Assembly: GCA_021775965.1 (NCBI GenBank)
Contig: JAJFGV010000043.1
Span: 124,001-188,000, forward strand
From: Alphaproteobacteria bacterium
GTDB taxonomy: Bacteria; Pseudomonadota; Alphaproteobacteria; Micavibrionales; Micavibrionaceae
DNA: 64,000 nucleotides
Direction of reading: 5' to 3'
The notes under the pieces are model-generated. The model did not search any database and had not been told where the DNA came from. It was given only the letters and a program-made list of their open reading frames with translations. Positions within the stretch are counted from its first letter, which is position 1, and each line of letters starts with the position of its first letter. Of the stretch, positions 1-7,677 are shown piece after piece. Position numbers and translations under genes: made by a program.

Positions 1-150
1 TCAATCGAACGTGATGCGCTGGCCGTCGAAGCTTTGGACATGATGACAAAAAAACCGGGACATTATCTGACCAGTCTTATTGTCACGGATGATGGAAAAC
101 TGGCCGGGATGATCCGTTTGCAGGATTGTCTCCAGGCCGGGATTGCCTGA
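1..150 (+). CDS. kdsD: Arabinose-5-phosphate isomerase (KdsD/KpsF family), C-terminal fragment
   Basis: Frame 1 is open from the window edge to a TGA at 148-150, giving the last 49 residues of a protein. The segment has the pattern of the second CBS domain at the end of KdsD/KpsF/GutQ sugar-phosphate isomerases: a helix with EALDMM, then TSLIVTDD, GKLAGMI and a final LQDCLQAGIA. These enzymes convert ribulose-5-phosphate to arabinose-5-phosphate for Kdo, the inner-core sugar of lipopolysaccharide. The catalytic SIS domain lies outside the window. The next genes, lptC-lptA-lptB, export LPS, and a kdsD-lpt order is common in proteobacteria, which supports the call. Confidence 0.8.
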   Translation, partial: SIERDALAVEALDMMTKKPGHYLTSLIVTDDGKLAGMIRLQDCLQAGIA

Positions 151-157
151 GGTTATC

Positions 158-856
158 ATGGATGACGAAGAGCATATCGCCTCTGACTGGATGCACAAAA
201 AACTAGGAACGCAGGAGCGGCGGGAACGCCTCGCGGCACCGCCAAAAGAGCGCAAAAGCTATAACCAGAGTTACTCTAAATTCGTGCGCTGGATGCGGCT
301 TGTTCTACCGCTTACAGCGATAATTATAGTTGCGGTTGTTTTTACCTGGACCAACATGGAAGAAGAAATCGCCATTCCCATTCAACAGCAGACCACGACA
401 GAAAAAGACATCGGCAAAAATGAACTGGTCAATCCGCGCTTTGAAAGCACGGATGAAAACAAGCAGCCCTATACGGTCACCGCGCAGCGTGCCATTCAGG
501 GCAAAGAAGATGAAAAACTGATGATCCTGGAGCAGCCCGTTGCCGATATGCTTTTAAACAGTGGCAACTGGATTGCAATGGAGGCCGACAAAGGCGCGTA
601 TCATCAGGAAACACAAAAACTTTTGCTCGAAGGCCATGTTAAATTGTTTCATGACGAAGGTTACCAAATGGAAACGGCGAAGCTCCACGTTGATGTCGAG
701 CAAAGCCTGGCCTGGTCTGACGATGATGTGTATGGACAGGGACCGGCCGGAACATTAGAGGCCAAGGGACTTAAGGCCAACAACGAAAATGGCCGCGTGG
801 TTTTTACCGGCCCAGCCAAGCTGGTTCTCAACAGCACAATTAAGGATTTGAATTAA
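158..856 (+). CDS. lptC: LPS export ABC transporter periplasmic protein LptC
   Basis: A 232-residue bitopic protein. A basic cytosolic segment of about 45 residues is followed by one transmembrane helix (LVLPLTAIIIVAVVFTW) and a periplasmic beta-rich domain, with a typical LptC pattern of an NPRFES stretch after the anchor and a later EGHVKLFHDEGYQ strand. LptC links the LptBFG transporter in the inner membrane to the LptA bridge. I chose the ATG at 158 because GAGG lies five bases upstream; a TTG at 143 in the same frame is possible. The longer cytosolic N-terminus than in E. coli LptC is usual in alphaproteobacteria. The stop overlaps the lptA start (TAATG), implying coupled translation. 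Confidence 0.88.
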   Translation: MDDEEHIASDWMHKKLGTQERRERLAAPPKERKSYNQSYSKFVRWMRLVLPLTAIIIVAVVFTWTNMEEEIAIPIQQQTTTEKDIGKNELVNPRFESTDENKQPYTVTAQRAIQGKEDEKLMILEQPVADMLLNSGNWIAMEADKGAYHQETQKLLLEGHVKLFHDEGYQMETAKLHVDVEQSLAWSDDDVYGQGPAGTLEAKGLKANNENGRVVFTGPAKLVLNSTIKDLN

Positions 857-1659
857 TGAACCGTTTCATCTTTTTTATATTTTTAGTTTTTGCCACTCCT
901 GTCTTCGCGCAGGACGTTCCCGTCGGCAAAAGTGATGAGCCGCTCGAAATCACGGCTGATGAATCGCTGGAATGGCACCGCACGGAAAAACTTTTTATTG
1001 CCAAGAAAAATGCCGTCGCCACACAAGGCGAAACCAATATTGCCGCACAAACCCTGACCGCCCATTACCGTGAAGATGCCAAAGGCGATATGGAGATATC
1101 AAAGCTCACCGCCGATGATGCGGTCACCATCACATCGAATGAAACCACCGCCCATGGTCAAAAAGCCGTTTATGATCTCGATAGCGGCTTGGCAACGATG
1201 ACAGGCGATAACCTTAAAATGGTTGGGCCCGATCAAACTGTCACCGCGCAGGACCGCTTTGAATACTGGATCAATGACAACCGGTTAAACGCCATTGGCC
1301 GCGCCAAAGTAACACGGCTCGAGGACACGGTTGAGGCCGACAAGGTTTCAGCCACGTTCAAGGAAAGCGCAGAGGGCGAGCGCGTTCTTGATGCTATGGA
1401 AGCGACCGGCAATGTCGTCATTACCACGCCAACAGAAGTTGTAACGGGTAGCCATGGTATTTACCACGCCGAGACCAATATCGCCGAGCTTAGCGGCGGC
1501 GTGCAGATCAAACGTGGGCCGAATATTCTTGAAGGTGAAAAAGCGCAGGTGAATTTGAATACCAATGTCAGCAAGATGTATGGCAGCGCCCAAACTGGCG
1601 GCCGTGTGCGCGGTGTTTTCTACCCGGGCAGTGAAGAAAAGCCGGAAGTTAGTAATTAG
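856..1659 (+). CDS. lptA: LPS transport periplasmic protein LptA (OstA-like)
   Basis: A 267-residue exported protein. It starts with a signal peptide (MNRFIFFIFLVFATPVFAQ, cleavage after AQ likely) and continues as an OstA/LptA-type beta-jellyroll, with ITADESLEWHRTEKLFIAKKNAVATQG early in the mature part and a repeated pattern of short strands ending in glycine. LptA polymerises into the periplasmic bridge carrying lipopolysaccharide to LptDE. Its start codon overlaps the lptC stop by one base and lptB follows, the standard order lptC-lptA-lptB. The protein is longer than the E. coli form (185 residues), as is common in alphaproteobacteria. Confidence 0.88.
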   Translation: MNRFIFFIFLVFATPVFAQDVPVGKSDEPLEITADESLEWHRTEKLFIAKKNAVATQGETNIAAQTLTAHYREDAKGDMEISKLTADDAVTITSNETTAHGQKAVYDLDSGLATMTGDNLKMVGPDQTVTAQDRFEYWINDNRLNAIGRAKVTRLEDTVEADKVSATFKESAEGERVLDAMEATGNVVITTPTEVVTGSHGIYHAETNIAELSGGVQIKRGPNILEGEKAQVNLNTNVSKMYGSAQTGGRVRGVFYPGSEEKPEVSN

Positions 1660-1732
1660 GGAATAAATTGAATTCTTTGCAAAATAGCCTATCTGGTGTA
1701 AAGTTGGCTCTGAGCAAAGGTTTGGGAAGTTC

Positions 1733-2491
1733 ATGACGGCAAAAAGACCATTAAAACTGAAAGCGGTTCCGAAGGGACTGAGCGTTCAGCATCTCTCCAA
1801 GCGCTATAAAAAGCGCCCGGTTTTGCGCGACGTCAGTTTAACGATGGAGCGCGGTGAAGCTGTTGCATTGCTTGGTCCCAACGGCGCGGGTAAGACCACC
1901 TGTTTTTATATCATCACCGGATTGATTGCCTCCGATGGCGGCACGATCCAACTCGACGGGCAGGACATTACGTCGCTGCCGATGTATCGCCGCTCGCGCA
2001 TGGGCATTAGTTACCTGCCGCAGGAATCTTCGATCTTTCGCGGGCTCACCGTTGAAGACAATTTAAAAGCCGTAATTGAATCGCAGGATATCAGCACGGA
2101 AGATCAGGAAATCCTGCTCGAAGACCTCCTCAGTGAATTCGGTATTGAGCATTTACGGCGTACGCCTTCTCTGGCCCTATCGGGCGGAGAACGTCGCCGC
2201 GTCGAAATTGCGCGGGCGCTATCGACACGGCCTGATTTTATCCTGCTGGATGAGCCGCTGGCCGGGATTGACCCAATCGCCGTTGCAGACATTCGCAATC
2301 TTATTTCACATCTCAAAGACCGTGGTATTGGTGTTTTGATTACCGATCACAATGTCCGTGATTGCCTCGGCATTGTTGACCGCGCCTATATCCTGCATGA
2401 TGGGCGGGTTCTAATGGAGGGAGATCCCGAAGAAATCGTCAATCACGAGGATGTCCGCCGGGTGTATCTGGGCGAAGGTTTCTCTCTTTAA
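1733..2491 (+). CDS. lptB: LPS export ABC transporter ATP-binding protein LptB
   Basis: A 252-residue ABC ATPase with all motifs intact: Walker A GPNGAGKT at 48-55, signature LSGGE at 149-153, Walker B FILLDEP at 169-175 and the switch histidine in ITDHNV. It matches LptB closely, including the FRGLTVEDN segment and the DHNVRDCLGIVDRAYIL stretch near the C-terminus. LptB powers extraction of LPS from the inner membrane with LptF and LptG, which are not in this window. A basic N-terminal extension of about 15 residues precedes the ABC fold. The gene follows lptA after 73 bases, and rpoN lies beyond an inserted minus-strand gene. Confidence 0.93.
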   Translation: MTAKRPLKLKAVPKGLSVQHLSKRYKKRPVLRDVSLTMERGEAVALLGPNGAGKTTCFYIITGLIASDGGTIQLDGQDITSLPMYRRSRMGISYLPQESSIFRGLTVEDNLKAVIESQDISTEDQEILLEDLLSEFGIEHLRRTPSLALSGGERRRVEIARALSTRPDFILLDEPLAGIDPIAVADIRNLISHLKDRGIGVLITDHNVRDCLGIVDRAYILHDGRVLMEGDPEEIVNHEDVRRVYLGEGFSL

Positions 2492-3507
2492 TGAATTGTA
2501 GGTGCAGGCACAGCCTCGCTAAGTGAGTCAAGGAATTGTAAAAAAGTTTGGTTTTCTTTTTCACCACGTTTTCCTTCTATTGTATCAATCAGGCGCCGAC
2601 ATTCTCCATCCGTCATCGCAAAAACGCTATTGCCAACAAGCTGTAAATGCTCCTCAAAAAGCACCATACATTCCTGTGGCGTATAGTTCACACCCTCACT
2701 TTTTGTAGACTCAGCAAAAACTTCTGCCAGTTCAGGAAGGCGCGCCGTGTTGCGCGTAGAATCATTGAACGGTGCCAGCAATTCTATGTCAGGGCATTCT
2801 TTTGTTTTTTGTTGTACGAGAGAAGGACCCTTCATAATATAATCCGTAGCTACAGCCAAAACCACGCCGCCATTATGCGTGATATAACTCATTAGATTAG
2901 AAAAAGTTGTTCCCTGTTCAACAGCATGATCAACAATAATGAAATATTCTTGTTCTGTATGACCCTCTAGGATGAAAGGAAAAGGGTCTTTTTGTGCCGA
3001 CTCATAAATTTCAAAAACCTGATGCTCTGCCAAAGCTTTTATACTGGACTGACAAAATGAGCGTTCCAGTTTTTTGGTTTCGCAGATACTGTTAGCAGCA
3101 ATCCAATCTACATTAGGTGCCATGCGCGACATCTCCCGCTTTATACTCTCAACAATGTCTTTACCACCGTTATAATGGTCAGAGTGATCTTCGGGGTGCT
3201 TCCAAGAATGTACGATATTAATTCTTTTGGCCTCTGTTATCTTTACGCCCTGTTTTGCAAGTTCATCCTCTATAACTTTCATCAAGGAAACATAATTAAT
3301 AAGCTGTATCTGCGGAAAATCAGTTCTAATCTCCAGTTTTTGTGGGGGAGAGGTTAACGGGCGCTCTATAATAGGAAAATAGAATGCCGCCTGCCCTGCG
3401 GCAAAACCAGACAGAACAGACGCCCTAGTAAAAAGAGCACACATTAACGATGTGCTTTCCGCGGTATTTATAACATTTTCAGTTGCAACGATCATATCAC
3501 TTTCCAT
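2488..3507 (-). CDS. Uncharacterised protein with a phosphoribosyltransferase-like motif
   Basis: A 339-residue protein that I cannot assign to a named family. Residues 187-201 (EYFIIVDHAVEQGTT) resemble the PRPP-binding loop of type I phosphoribosyltransferases: hydrophobic strand, acidic residue, then a turn ending in G-T-T, followed by a helix and a GGVVLAVAT strand as in the Rossmann-like core. The second acidic residue of the usual DD pair is replaced by H. No signal peptide or membrane segment is evident. The first ATG lacks a clear ribosome site; ATG 3495 has GGAAAG just upstream and may be the true start. The gene overlaps the lptB stop by four bases tail to tail, interrupts the lptB-rpoN order, and looks more AT-rich than its neighbours, suggesting insertion. 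Confidence 0.55.
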   Translation of the reverse strand: MESDMIVATENVINTAESTSLMCALFTRASVLSGFAAGQAAFYFPIIERPLTSPPQKLEIRTDFPQIQLINYVSLMKVIEDELAKQGVKITEAKRINIVHSWKHPEDHSDHYNGGKDIVESIKREMSRMAPNVDWIAANSICETKKLERSFCQSSIKALAEHQVFEIYESAQKDPFPFILEGHTEQEYFIIVDHAVEQGTTFSNLMSYITHNGGVVLAVATDYIMKGPSLVQQKTKECPDIELLAPFNDSTRNTARLPELAEVFAESTKSEGVNYTPQECMVLFEEHLQLVGNSVFAMTDGECRRLIDTIEGKRGEKENQTFLQFLDSLSEAVPAPTIH

Positions 3508-3623
3508 TTTGCATATTTTTTACCATAATAATTATTCTTTGTCAAACTTATGAGCCCTGTTAAGTGCGTGCTTTTTATGGTTTTCACGATGTTATCCCTT
3601 TAAAAGCGTGCTAAAATGGTCTT

Positions 3624-5084
3624 ATGAGTAAAATCACTCAAAGGCTGGATTTACGCCAGTCCCAGCAACTTGTTATGACTCCGCAACTGCAACAGGCGAT
3701 TAAGCTGTTGCAGCTGAGTAATATGGAGCTCAGCGAGTTCGTTGAGGAAGAGCTGGAGCAAAACCCGCTGCTGGAAAAGGGTGAGCGGGAGGAAACTCCA
3801 GACGCGCCGGAGGCCCCCGAGCAAAAAGACGAGGTTCAGGCCGAATTCGACGATTCATGGACGGGAAATGAGGCGCAGCAGGAAGCTTCAACAGATTTTG
3901 ATCCCGGCTCCTCAATGGCCGATATGGGGTCGGGCGGCAACACAAGTTTCGAAGATGCCGAAAACAGCTTTGAAAACCGTATGTCGCAACCCAAGACCCT
4001 GCGTGAGCATCTCAACGAACAATTGCTTATAGCCTTTGAAGATGGCCGTGATCGCATGATAGGCGGGCTTTTGATCGATCAGATCGATGAGACCGGATAT
4101 TTGCGCACCGAACATGACAAGCTGGCCGAACGCTTGGGGTGTTCGCTGGAGCGCATTGAAAAGCTGCTGAAGGAACTTAAGGGGTTTGATCCCACCGGAA
4201 TTTTCGCCGGCGATCTGTCCGAATGTCTGGCATTGCAGCTCGAAGAGCAGGGCAAGCTCGACAAGCCGATGCAAAGTTTGCTCGAAAACCTTGATATGCT
4301 GGGCGATCATGATATGAAAGGTTTGGCTAACACATGCGGGGTTAATGATACTTATCTAGCTGATATGATTGAGGAGATCCGCAGCCTCAACCCCAAACCG
4401 GCCGCAGAATTTGACCATCTGGTCGTTCAGACCGCCATTCCCGATGTGATTATGAAACGCCTGCCGAAAAACCTTGGTGGCGGCTGGCGCGTCGAGCTCA
4501 ACAATGAAACCCTGCCGCGTGTTTTGGTTAATCAGGAATACTATACGGAGGTCACCAGCAAAACCAAGGACAAGAAGGACAAAGAGTACCTCTCAAATCA
4601 GCTAAATTCGGCCAACTGGCTCGTCAAAGCCATGGACCAGCGCGCCCAAACGATCCTTAAGGTATCGGCCGAGATTATCGAACAGCAGGACGGATTTTTC
4701 AATTATGGCATTGAATTTCTGAGGCCGTTAACACTGAAAGACATTGCCGAAGAGATCGAGATGCACGAAAGCACGGTTAGCCGTGTGACCACCAATAAAT
4801 ACATTGGTACGCCGCGCGGGATTTTTGAGCTGAAATATTTCTTCTCTACAGCTTTGGGAAATACAGATGGTGGCAGCACGCATTCTTCTGAATCCGTCAA
4901 AGCGCGGATTCAGACCCTAATTGATGAGGAAGACCCGAAAAAGATCCTGTCCGATGATAAAATCGTCGATATCCTCAATAAAGAAGGCATAGACATGGCA
5001 CGGCGTACGGTGGCCAAATACCGTGAAGCCATGCATATCCCCTCTTCGGTTCAGCGGCGGAAGCAAAAGAAAAATAAGCAATAA
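3624..5084 (+). CDS. rpoN: RNA polymerase sigma-54 factor RpoN
   Basis: A 486-residue sigma-54. The glutamine-rich region I, which contacts activators and core polymerase, is visible at the start (SQQLVMTPQLQQAIKLLQ). An acidic region II follows (about 50-110), then the core-binding region, a helix-turn-helix (KDIAEEIEMHESTVSRVTTNKY) and the RpoN box ARRTVAKYRE at 459-468, which reads the -24 element. Genes under sigma-54 need an enhancer-binding ATPase; none is in the window. lptB-rpoN-hpf-ptsN is the classical proteobacterial order, here with one minus-strand insertion before rpoN. The basic tail KQKKNKQ is unremarkable. Confidence 0.95.
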   Translation: MSKITQRLDLRQSQQLVMTPQLQQAIKLLQLSNMELSEFVEEELEQNPLLEKGEREETPDAPEAPEQKDEVQAEFDDSWTGNEAQQEASTDFDPGSSMADMGSGGNTSFEDAENSFENRMSQPKTLREHLNEQLLIAFEDGRDRMIGGLLIDQIDETGYLRTEHDKLAERLGCSLERIEKLLKELKGFDPTGIFAGDLSECLALQLEEQGKLDKPMQSLLENLDMLGDHDMKGLANTCGVNDTYLADMIEEIRSLNPKPAAEFDHLVVQTAIPDVIMKRLPKNLGGGWRVELNNETLPRVLVNQEYYTEVTSKTKDKKDKEYLSNQLNSANWLVKAMDQRAQTILKVSAEIIEQQDGFFNYGIEFLRPLTLKDIAEEIEMHESTVSRVTTNKYIGTPRGIFELKYFFSTALGNTDGGSTHSSESVKARIQTLIDEEDPKKILSDDKIVDILNKEGIDMARRTVAKYREAMHIPSSVQRRKQKKNKQ

Positions 5085-5172
5085 AATTAGGCCTCGCAAA
5101 CTGGGCAATGCTTGAAATTTTTATGCATAAGCTGCTAGAATATATTTAGATCATCAAAATATAGGAAGTAAT

Positions 5173-5787
5173 ATGGAACTGACAGTTCAAGGCAAACAGG
5201 TTGACGTCGGCGATGCGCTACGCGGGCATGTCACAGGCAAGCTCGAAGATATTGACCAGAAATATTTCAATCATGCGACAGCCGTCACTGTGACCTTTTC
5301 AAAAGAAGGCCACGGACACGGCGTTTTCAGAGTGCATATTTCCTATCTGGTGGGTAAAAACATCACGATTAACACCGAAGGTGAAGCGGGCGATCCATAT
5401 GGGGCTTTTGATACCGCTGCCGAAAAAGCTGCCAAACGTTTGCGCCGCAATAAAAAACGCCTTCGCGATCATCATGCCCGTAGTAACAAAACACCGGAGG
5501 CTGAAATCCTCAAGGGGCGGGATTATACCTTGGCCGTTGAACAGGAAACGCCCGAGCAAGACAACGAGGATGATGGCGTTCCCCATGGTGATGACCCGGT
5601 CGTTATTGCCGAAATGTCGACAGATATTGAAACACTGAGCGTTTCTGATGCTGTCATGCGTCTGGATTTGTCCGGCCAGTCAGCCCTGCTGTTTCGCAAT
5701 GCCAGCCATGAGGGCCTCAATATGGTTTATCGCCGCCCCGATGACAATATCGGCTGGCTTGATCCGGAAGGCAATAATGCGGGCTAA
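5173..5787 (+). CDS. hpf: Ribosome hibernation promoting factor, long form (HPF/RaiA family)
   Basis: A 204-residue protein with two parts. Residues 1-100 are the HPF/RaiA fold (MELTVQGKQVDVGDALRGHV start, basic KRLRRNKKRLRDHH at the end) that binds the decoding site of idle ribosomes. After an acidic linker, residues from about 145 form the long-HPF dimerisation domain (LSVSDAVMRLDLSGQSALLF to NIGWLDPE). Long HPFs promote 100S ribosome dimers in stationary phase. AGGAAG lies a few bases before the ATG. Position between rpoN and ptsN is the conserved one. Confidence 0.9.
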   Translation: MELTVQGKQVDVGDALRGHVTGKLEDIDQKYFNHATAVTVTFSKEGHGHGVFRVHISYLVGKNITINTEGEAGDPYGAFDTAAEKAAKRLRRNKKRLRDHHARSNKTPEAEILKGRDYTLAVEQETPEQDNEDDGVPHGDDPVVIAEMSTDIETLSVSDAVMRLDLSGQSALLFRNASHEGLNMVYRRPDDNIGWLDPEGNNAG

Positions 5788-5994
5788 AAGTAAGCCACAG
5801 GCAGTGCATAAATTATCCACCTAAATTATTTCACCCTGAAACGACGTCCCTATCATGGGCAATGCGTTGGCCTGCCTGAATCGCCAATCTATATACAGGA
5901 ACCTCAAATAATGCGCCGCATTAAATTTTAGGCTGGATTTTGGTTTTCTTTGGGTGTATCCCTCCTCAACGTGTGACGTTATGGGGACTAAAAA
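5788..5994. other. Intergenic region hpf-ptsN
   Basis: This 207-base gap is longer than usual for the hpf-ptsN pair. It contains a DnaA-box-like TTATCCACC at about 5813-5821 but no clear terminator, RNA gene or convincing small reading frame. A separate promoter for ptsN is possible; I cannot place one with confidence. Confidence 0.35.
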
Positions 5995-6468
5995 ATGTAC
6001 GACTTTACCAAAGATATTCGGGTTGATCTTATCATTCCCAACATGAAAGTAAGCAACCGAACGCAAGCTCTTGAGACTTTGGCGGAGAAAGTTGCACCGC
6101 TGGCAAATATTACCGAAGCAGAATTGCTTGAGCATATAACCGGCGGCGATGACACAGCCAATTCAGGCATTGGTGATGGCGTTGCCATTCCGCATGCACG
6201 ATTAAACCAGCTTGATAAACCTTTCGTTGTGTTGGCCCGGCTGGACGATTCCATCGCCTATGATTCCGTTGATGAAGAACCCGTTGACCTGATCTGTATG
6301 GTGCTGTCACCAGCGCAGGAAGGCCCATCATATCTTCAACGCCTGTCCCGCATTTCACGGCTTCTTCGCCGCAAGGAATTGCGCCAGCAACTGTATAACG
6401 CCAAAGATGCAGATGCCATGAACACGGCCATAGAAGCAGCACTCGCCGATTGGGCGCTCGCCGCTTAA
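5995..6468 (+). CDS. ptsN: PTS IIA-like nitrogen regulatory protein PtsN
   Basis: A 157-residue EIIA(Ntr) domain protein. The phosphorylated histidine is H67 in GDGVAIPHARL, and the PAQEGPSYLQRLSRISRLLR helix is typical. PtsN is the last acceptor of the nitrogen phosphotransferase chain (PtsP, NPr, PtsN) and modulates potassium transport and other targets by protein contacts. The genes for EI(Ntr), NPr and HPr kinase are not in the window. It closes the rpoN-hpf-ptsN cluster and overlaps the convergent hsp20 gene by four bases. Confidence 0.92.
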   Translation: MYDFTKDIRVDLIIPNMKVSNRTQALETLAEKVAPLANITEAELLEHITGGDDTANSGIGDGVAIPHARLNQLDKPFVVLARLDDSIAYDSVDEEPVDLICMVLSPAQEGPSYLQRLSRISRLLRRKELRQQLYNAKDADAMNTAIEAALADWALAA

Positions 6469-6929
6469 TCAGAATTCACATCAATCGTCTGCGATGAACC
6501 GTTGCCATTCGCCGCGGCATTTTTGATCTCAATTTTGCGCGCGCTGCTTTCGGGTTCGACCTGTTCCAAATCGATATGCAACAAGCCGTTATCAAGCGCG
6601 GCGCCTTTGACCTCAACACCATCGGCCAAAACAAAGCTACGTTGAAACTGGCGCGCGGCGATACCACGATGCAGGTAAATGCAATTGTCATCATCGATTT
6701 GTTTGCCGCGAATGCTGAGCTGGTTGTTCTCGGCTTCGACATCGAGTTCATCCATCGAAAACCCGGCAACGGCCAAAGTAATGCGCAAACCATTTTCGCC
6801 AATGCGTTCGATATTGTAAGGGGGATAACCGTCCGATCCTGATTTTTGCAAACGATCGATGGTTTTTTCAAATTGATCGAAACCCAGAAATAACGGACTG
6901 TCGAATAAAGTCAGTCTGCCACTATTCAT
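6465..6929 (-). CDS. Small heat-shock protein, Hsp20/IbpA family
   Basis: A 154-residue small heat-shock protein. It has the class A N-terminus of alphaproteobacterial and enteric IbpA-like proteins (FDSPLFLGFDQFEKTIDRLQ), then the alpha-crystallin domain from about 35 to 130 (YPPYNIERIGENGLRITLAV, RGIAARQFQRSFVLADGVEV, with the A-x-L/x-NGLL motif seen as ALDNGLLHIDL). It should hold unfolding proteins for the DnaK system during heat stress. The 5' untranslated region carries a probable ROSE thermometer (separate entry). It converges on ptsN with a four-base overlap. Confidence 0.93.
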   Translation of the reverse strand: MNSGRLTLFDSPLFLGFDQFEKTIDRLQKSGSDGYPPYNIERIGENGLRITLAVAGFSMDELDVEAENNQLSIRGKQIDDDNCIYLHRGIAARQFQRSFVLADGVEVKGAALDNGLLHIDLEQVEPESSARKIEIKNAAANGNGSSQTIDVNSD

Positions 6930-6992
6930 AGCGTTCTCCTCTCATGAGCGAGTTGTTAATATCAGCAGCCCGCATACGCAGCACTGCTTGCC
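6930..6992 (-). promoter_or_regulatory. Probable ROSE-type RNA thermometer in the hsp20 leader
   Basis: Read on the minus strand, the leader ends CAACUCGCUCAUGAGAGGAG, six bases, then AUG. Bases 6952 to 6936 fold into a stem of CUC-G-CUC against GAGGAG with one bulged G and an AUGA loop, so the Shine-Dalgarno sequence is fully paired. The left arm holds UCGCU, matching the ROSE consensus UYGCU, opposite AGGA. An upstream hairpin (AGCAG pairing with CUGCU, about 6963-6987) matches the multi-stem ROSE layout. ROSE elements are known to control small heat-shock genes in alphaproteobacteria by melting at high temperature. Function here is inferred from the fold. Confidence 0.75.
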
Positions 6993-6994
6993 TA

Positions 6995-7025
6995 ATTATA
7001 TAGGATAGAAAGTGAGGCGGATCAA
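6995..7025 (-). promoter_or_regulatory. Candidate housekeeping promoter for hsp20
   Basis: On the minus strand, TTGATC (7025-7020) is followed after 17 bases by TATATAAT (7002-6995), a good -35/-10 pair. It would start transcription near 6988 and give a leader of about 60 bases that contains the ROSE-like structure. A sigma-70 promoter upstream of a ROSE thermometer is a known arrangement. Confidence 0.55.
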
Positions 7026-7055
7026 GTTTGGGGGAGTTTATGCCTTATTTCAGGC

Positions 7056-7229
7056 CTATTTGCGGATAAATTCGCGGTCGCAATAGCCGCATTCGACCGT
7101 GTTTTCATCGTCAAAAACGTACCAGACTTTCGGATGACCCAGCGCGCCGCCGCCGCCGTCACAGCTGACTTCGTCGGTATCGGCGTCGACTTCAATAATC
7201 TCGGGTGGTTTGACGGTCATTTCTGTCAT
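7056..7229 (-). CDS. Small zinc-finger protein (zf-CHCC family)
   Basis: A 57-residue reading frame. The sequence contains SCDGGGGALGHPKVWYVF, then DDENTVECGYCDREFIRK at the end, the pattern of the zf-CHCC family (related to the NDUFS6/13 kDa zinc subunit of mitochondrial complex I): a first cysteine, the GGGGALGHP turn with its histidine, and a C-x-x-C near the C-terminus. These tiny proteins are nearly universal in alphaproteobacteria. AAAGGA precedes the ATG at 7229; an internal ATG at 7220 is an alternative start. Cellular role is not established. Confidence 0.85.
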   Translation of the reverse strand: MTEMTVKPPEIIEVDADTDEVSCDGGGGALGHPKVWYVFDDENTVECGYCDREFIRK

Positions 7230-7273
7230 AATCCTTTAACGATTTTTTAGAAACTCTTTCATAAAATTCCTTT

Positions 7274-7672
7274 ATGAACAGGTTAGATCAAATCAAATTT
7301 ATAGACAACGCCGCAATCGGTGCCCACCCCGAAAACTACACAACCGTATTCGTGGACGCCGCGGCAACAATCAAAAGCTGGCAACTTTCGTTGTTCAGTT
7401 TTCAATGGCTGTCGCCCGAAGGCCAGATTAAGGATTTAGCCGCATTACCGGAAGAAGAACAGCCCAAACGCAAAGGCGTTGAGGAAAAGCTGAGCTCTGC
7501 TGCACCCATCGAACGGCCGGTGTTGGGCATTGGCCTGATGGACAATATCGAGATTGGCGTTGGACGGGCGGAATTTCTGACGTTGGCCGCACATGGATTG
7601 GAGACAATTCCAGTTCATATTCCCAAATCCAATGAAAGCGATTTCAAAGCGTTCCTGGCTGCGATAGAATAA
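7274..7672 (+). CDS. Conserved hypothetical protein
   Basis: A 132-residue soluble protein with no family I recognise. It has no signal peptide or membrane segment. The C-terminal half (APIERPVLGIGLMDNIEIGVGRAEFLTLAAHG, then VHIPKSNESDFKAFLAAIE) looks like a compact alpha/beta unit; a run of charged residues (PEEEQPKRKGVEEK) separates it from the first half. The frame ends five bases before the pilin-like gene, so the two are probably co-transcribed. It lies divergent from the zinc-finger gene with a 44-base gap. Confidence 0.6.
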   Translation: MNRLDQIKFIDNAAIGAHPENYTTVFVDAAATIKSWQLSLFSFQWLSPEGQIKDLAALPEEEQPKRKGVEEKLSSAAPIERPVLGIGLMDNIEIGVGRAEFLTLAAHGLETIPVHIPKSNESDFKAFLAAIE

Positions 7673-7677
7673 ACCCC

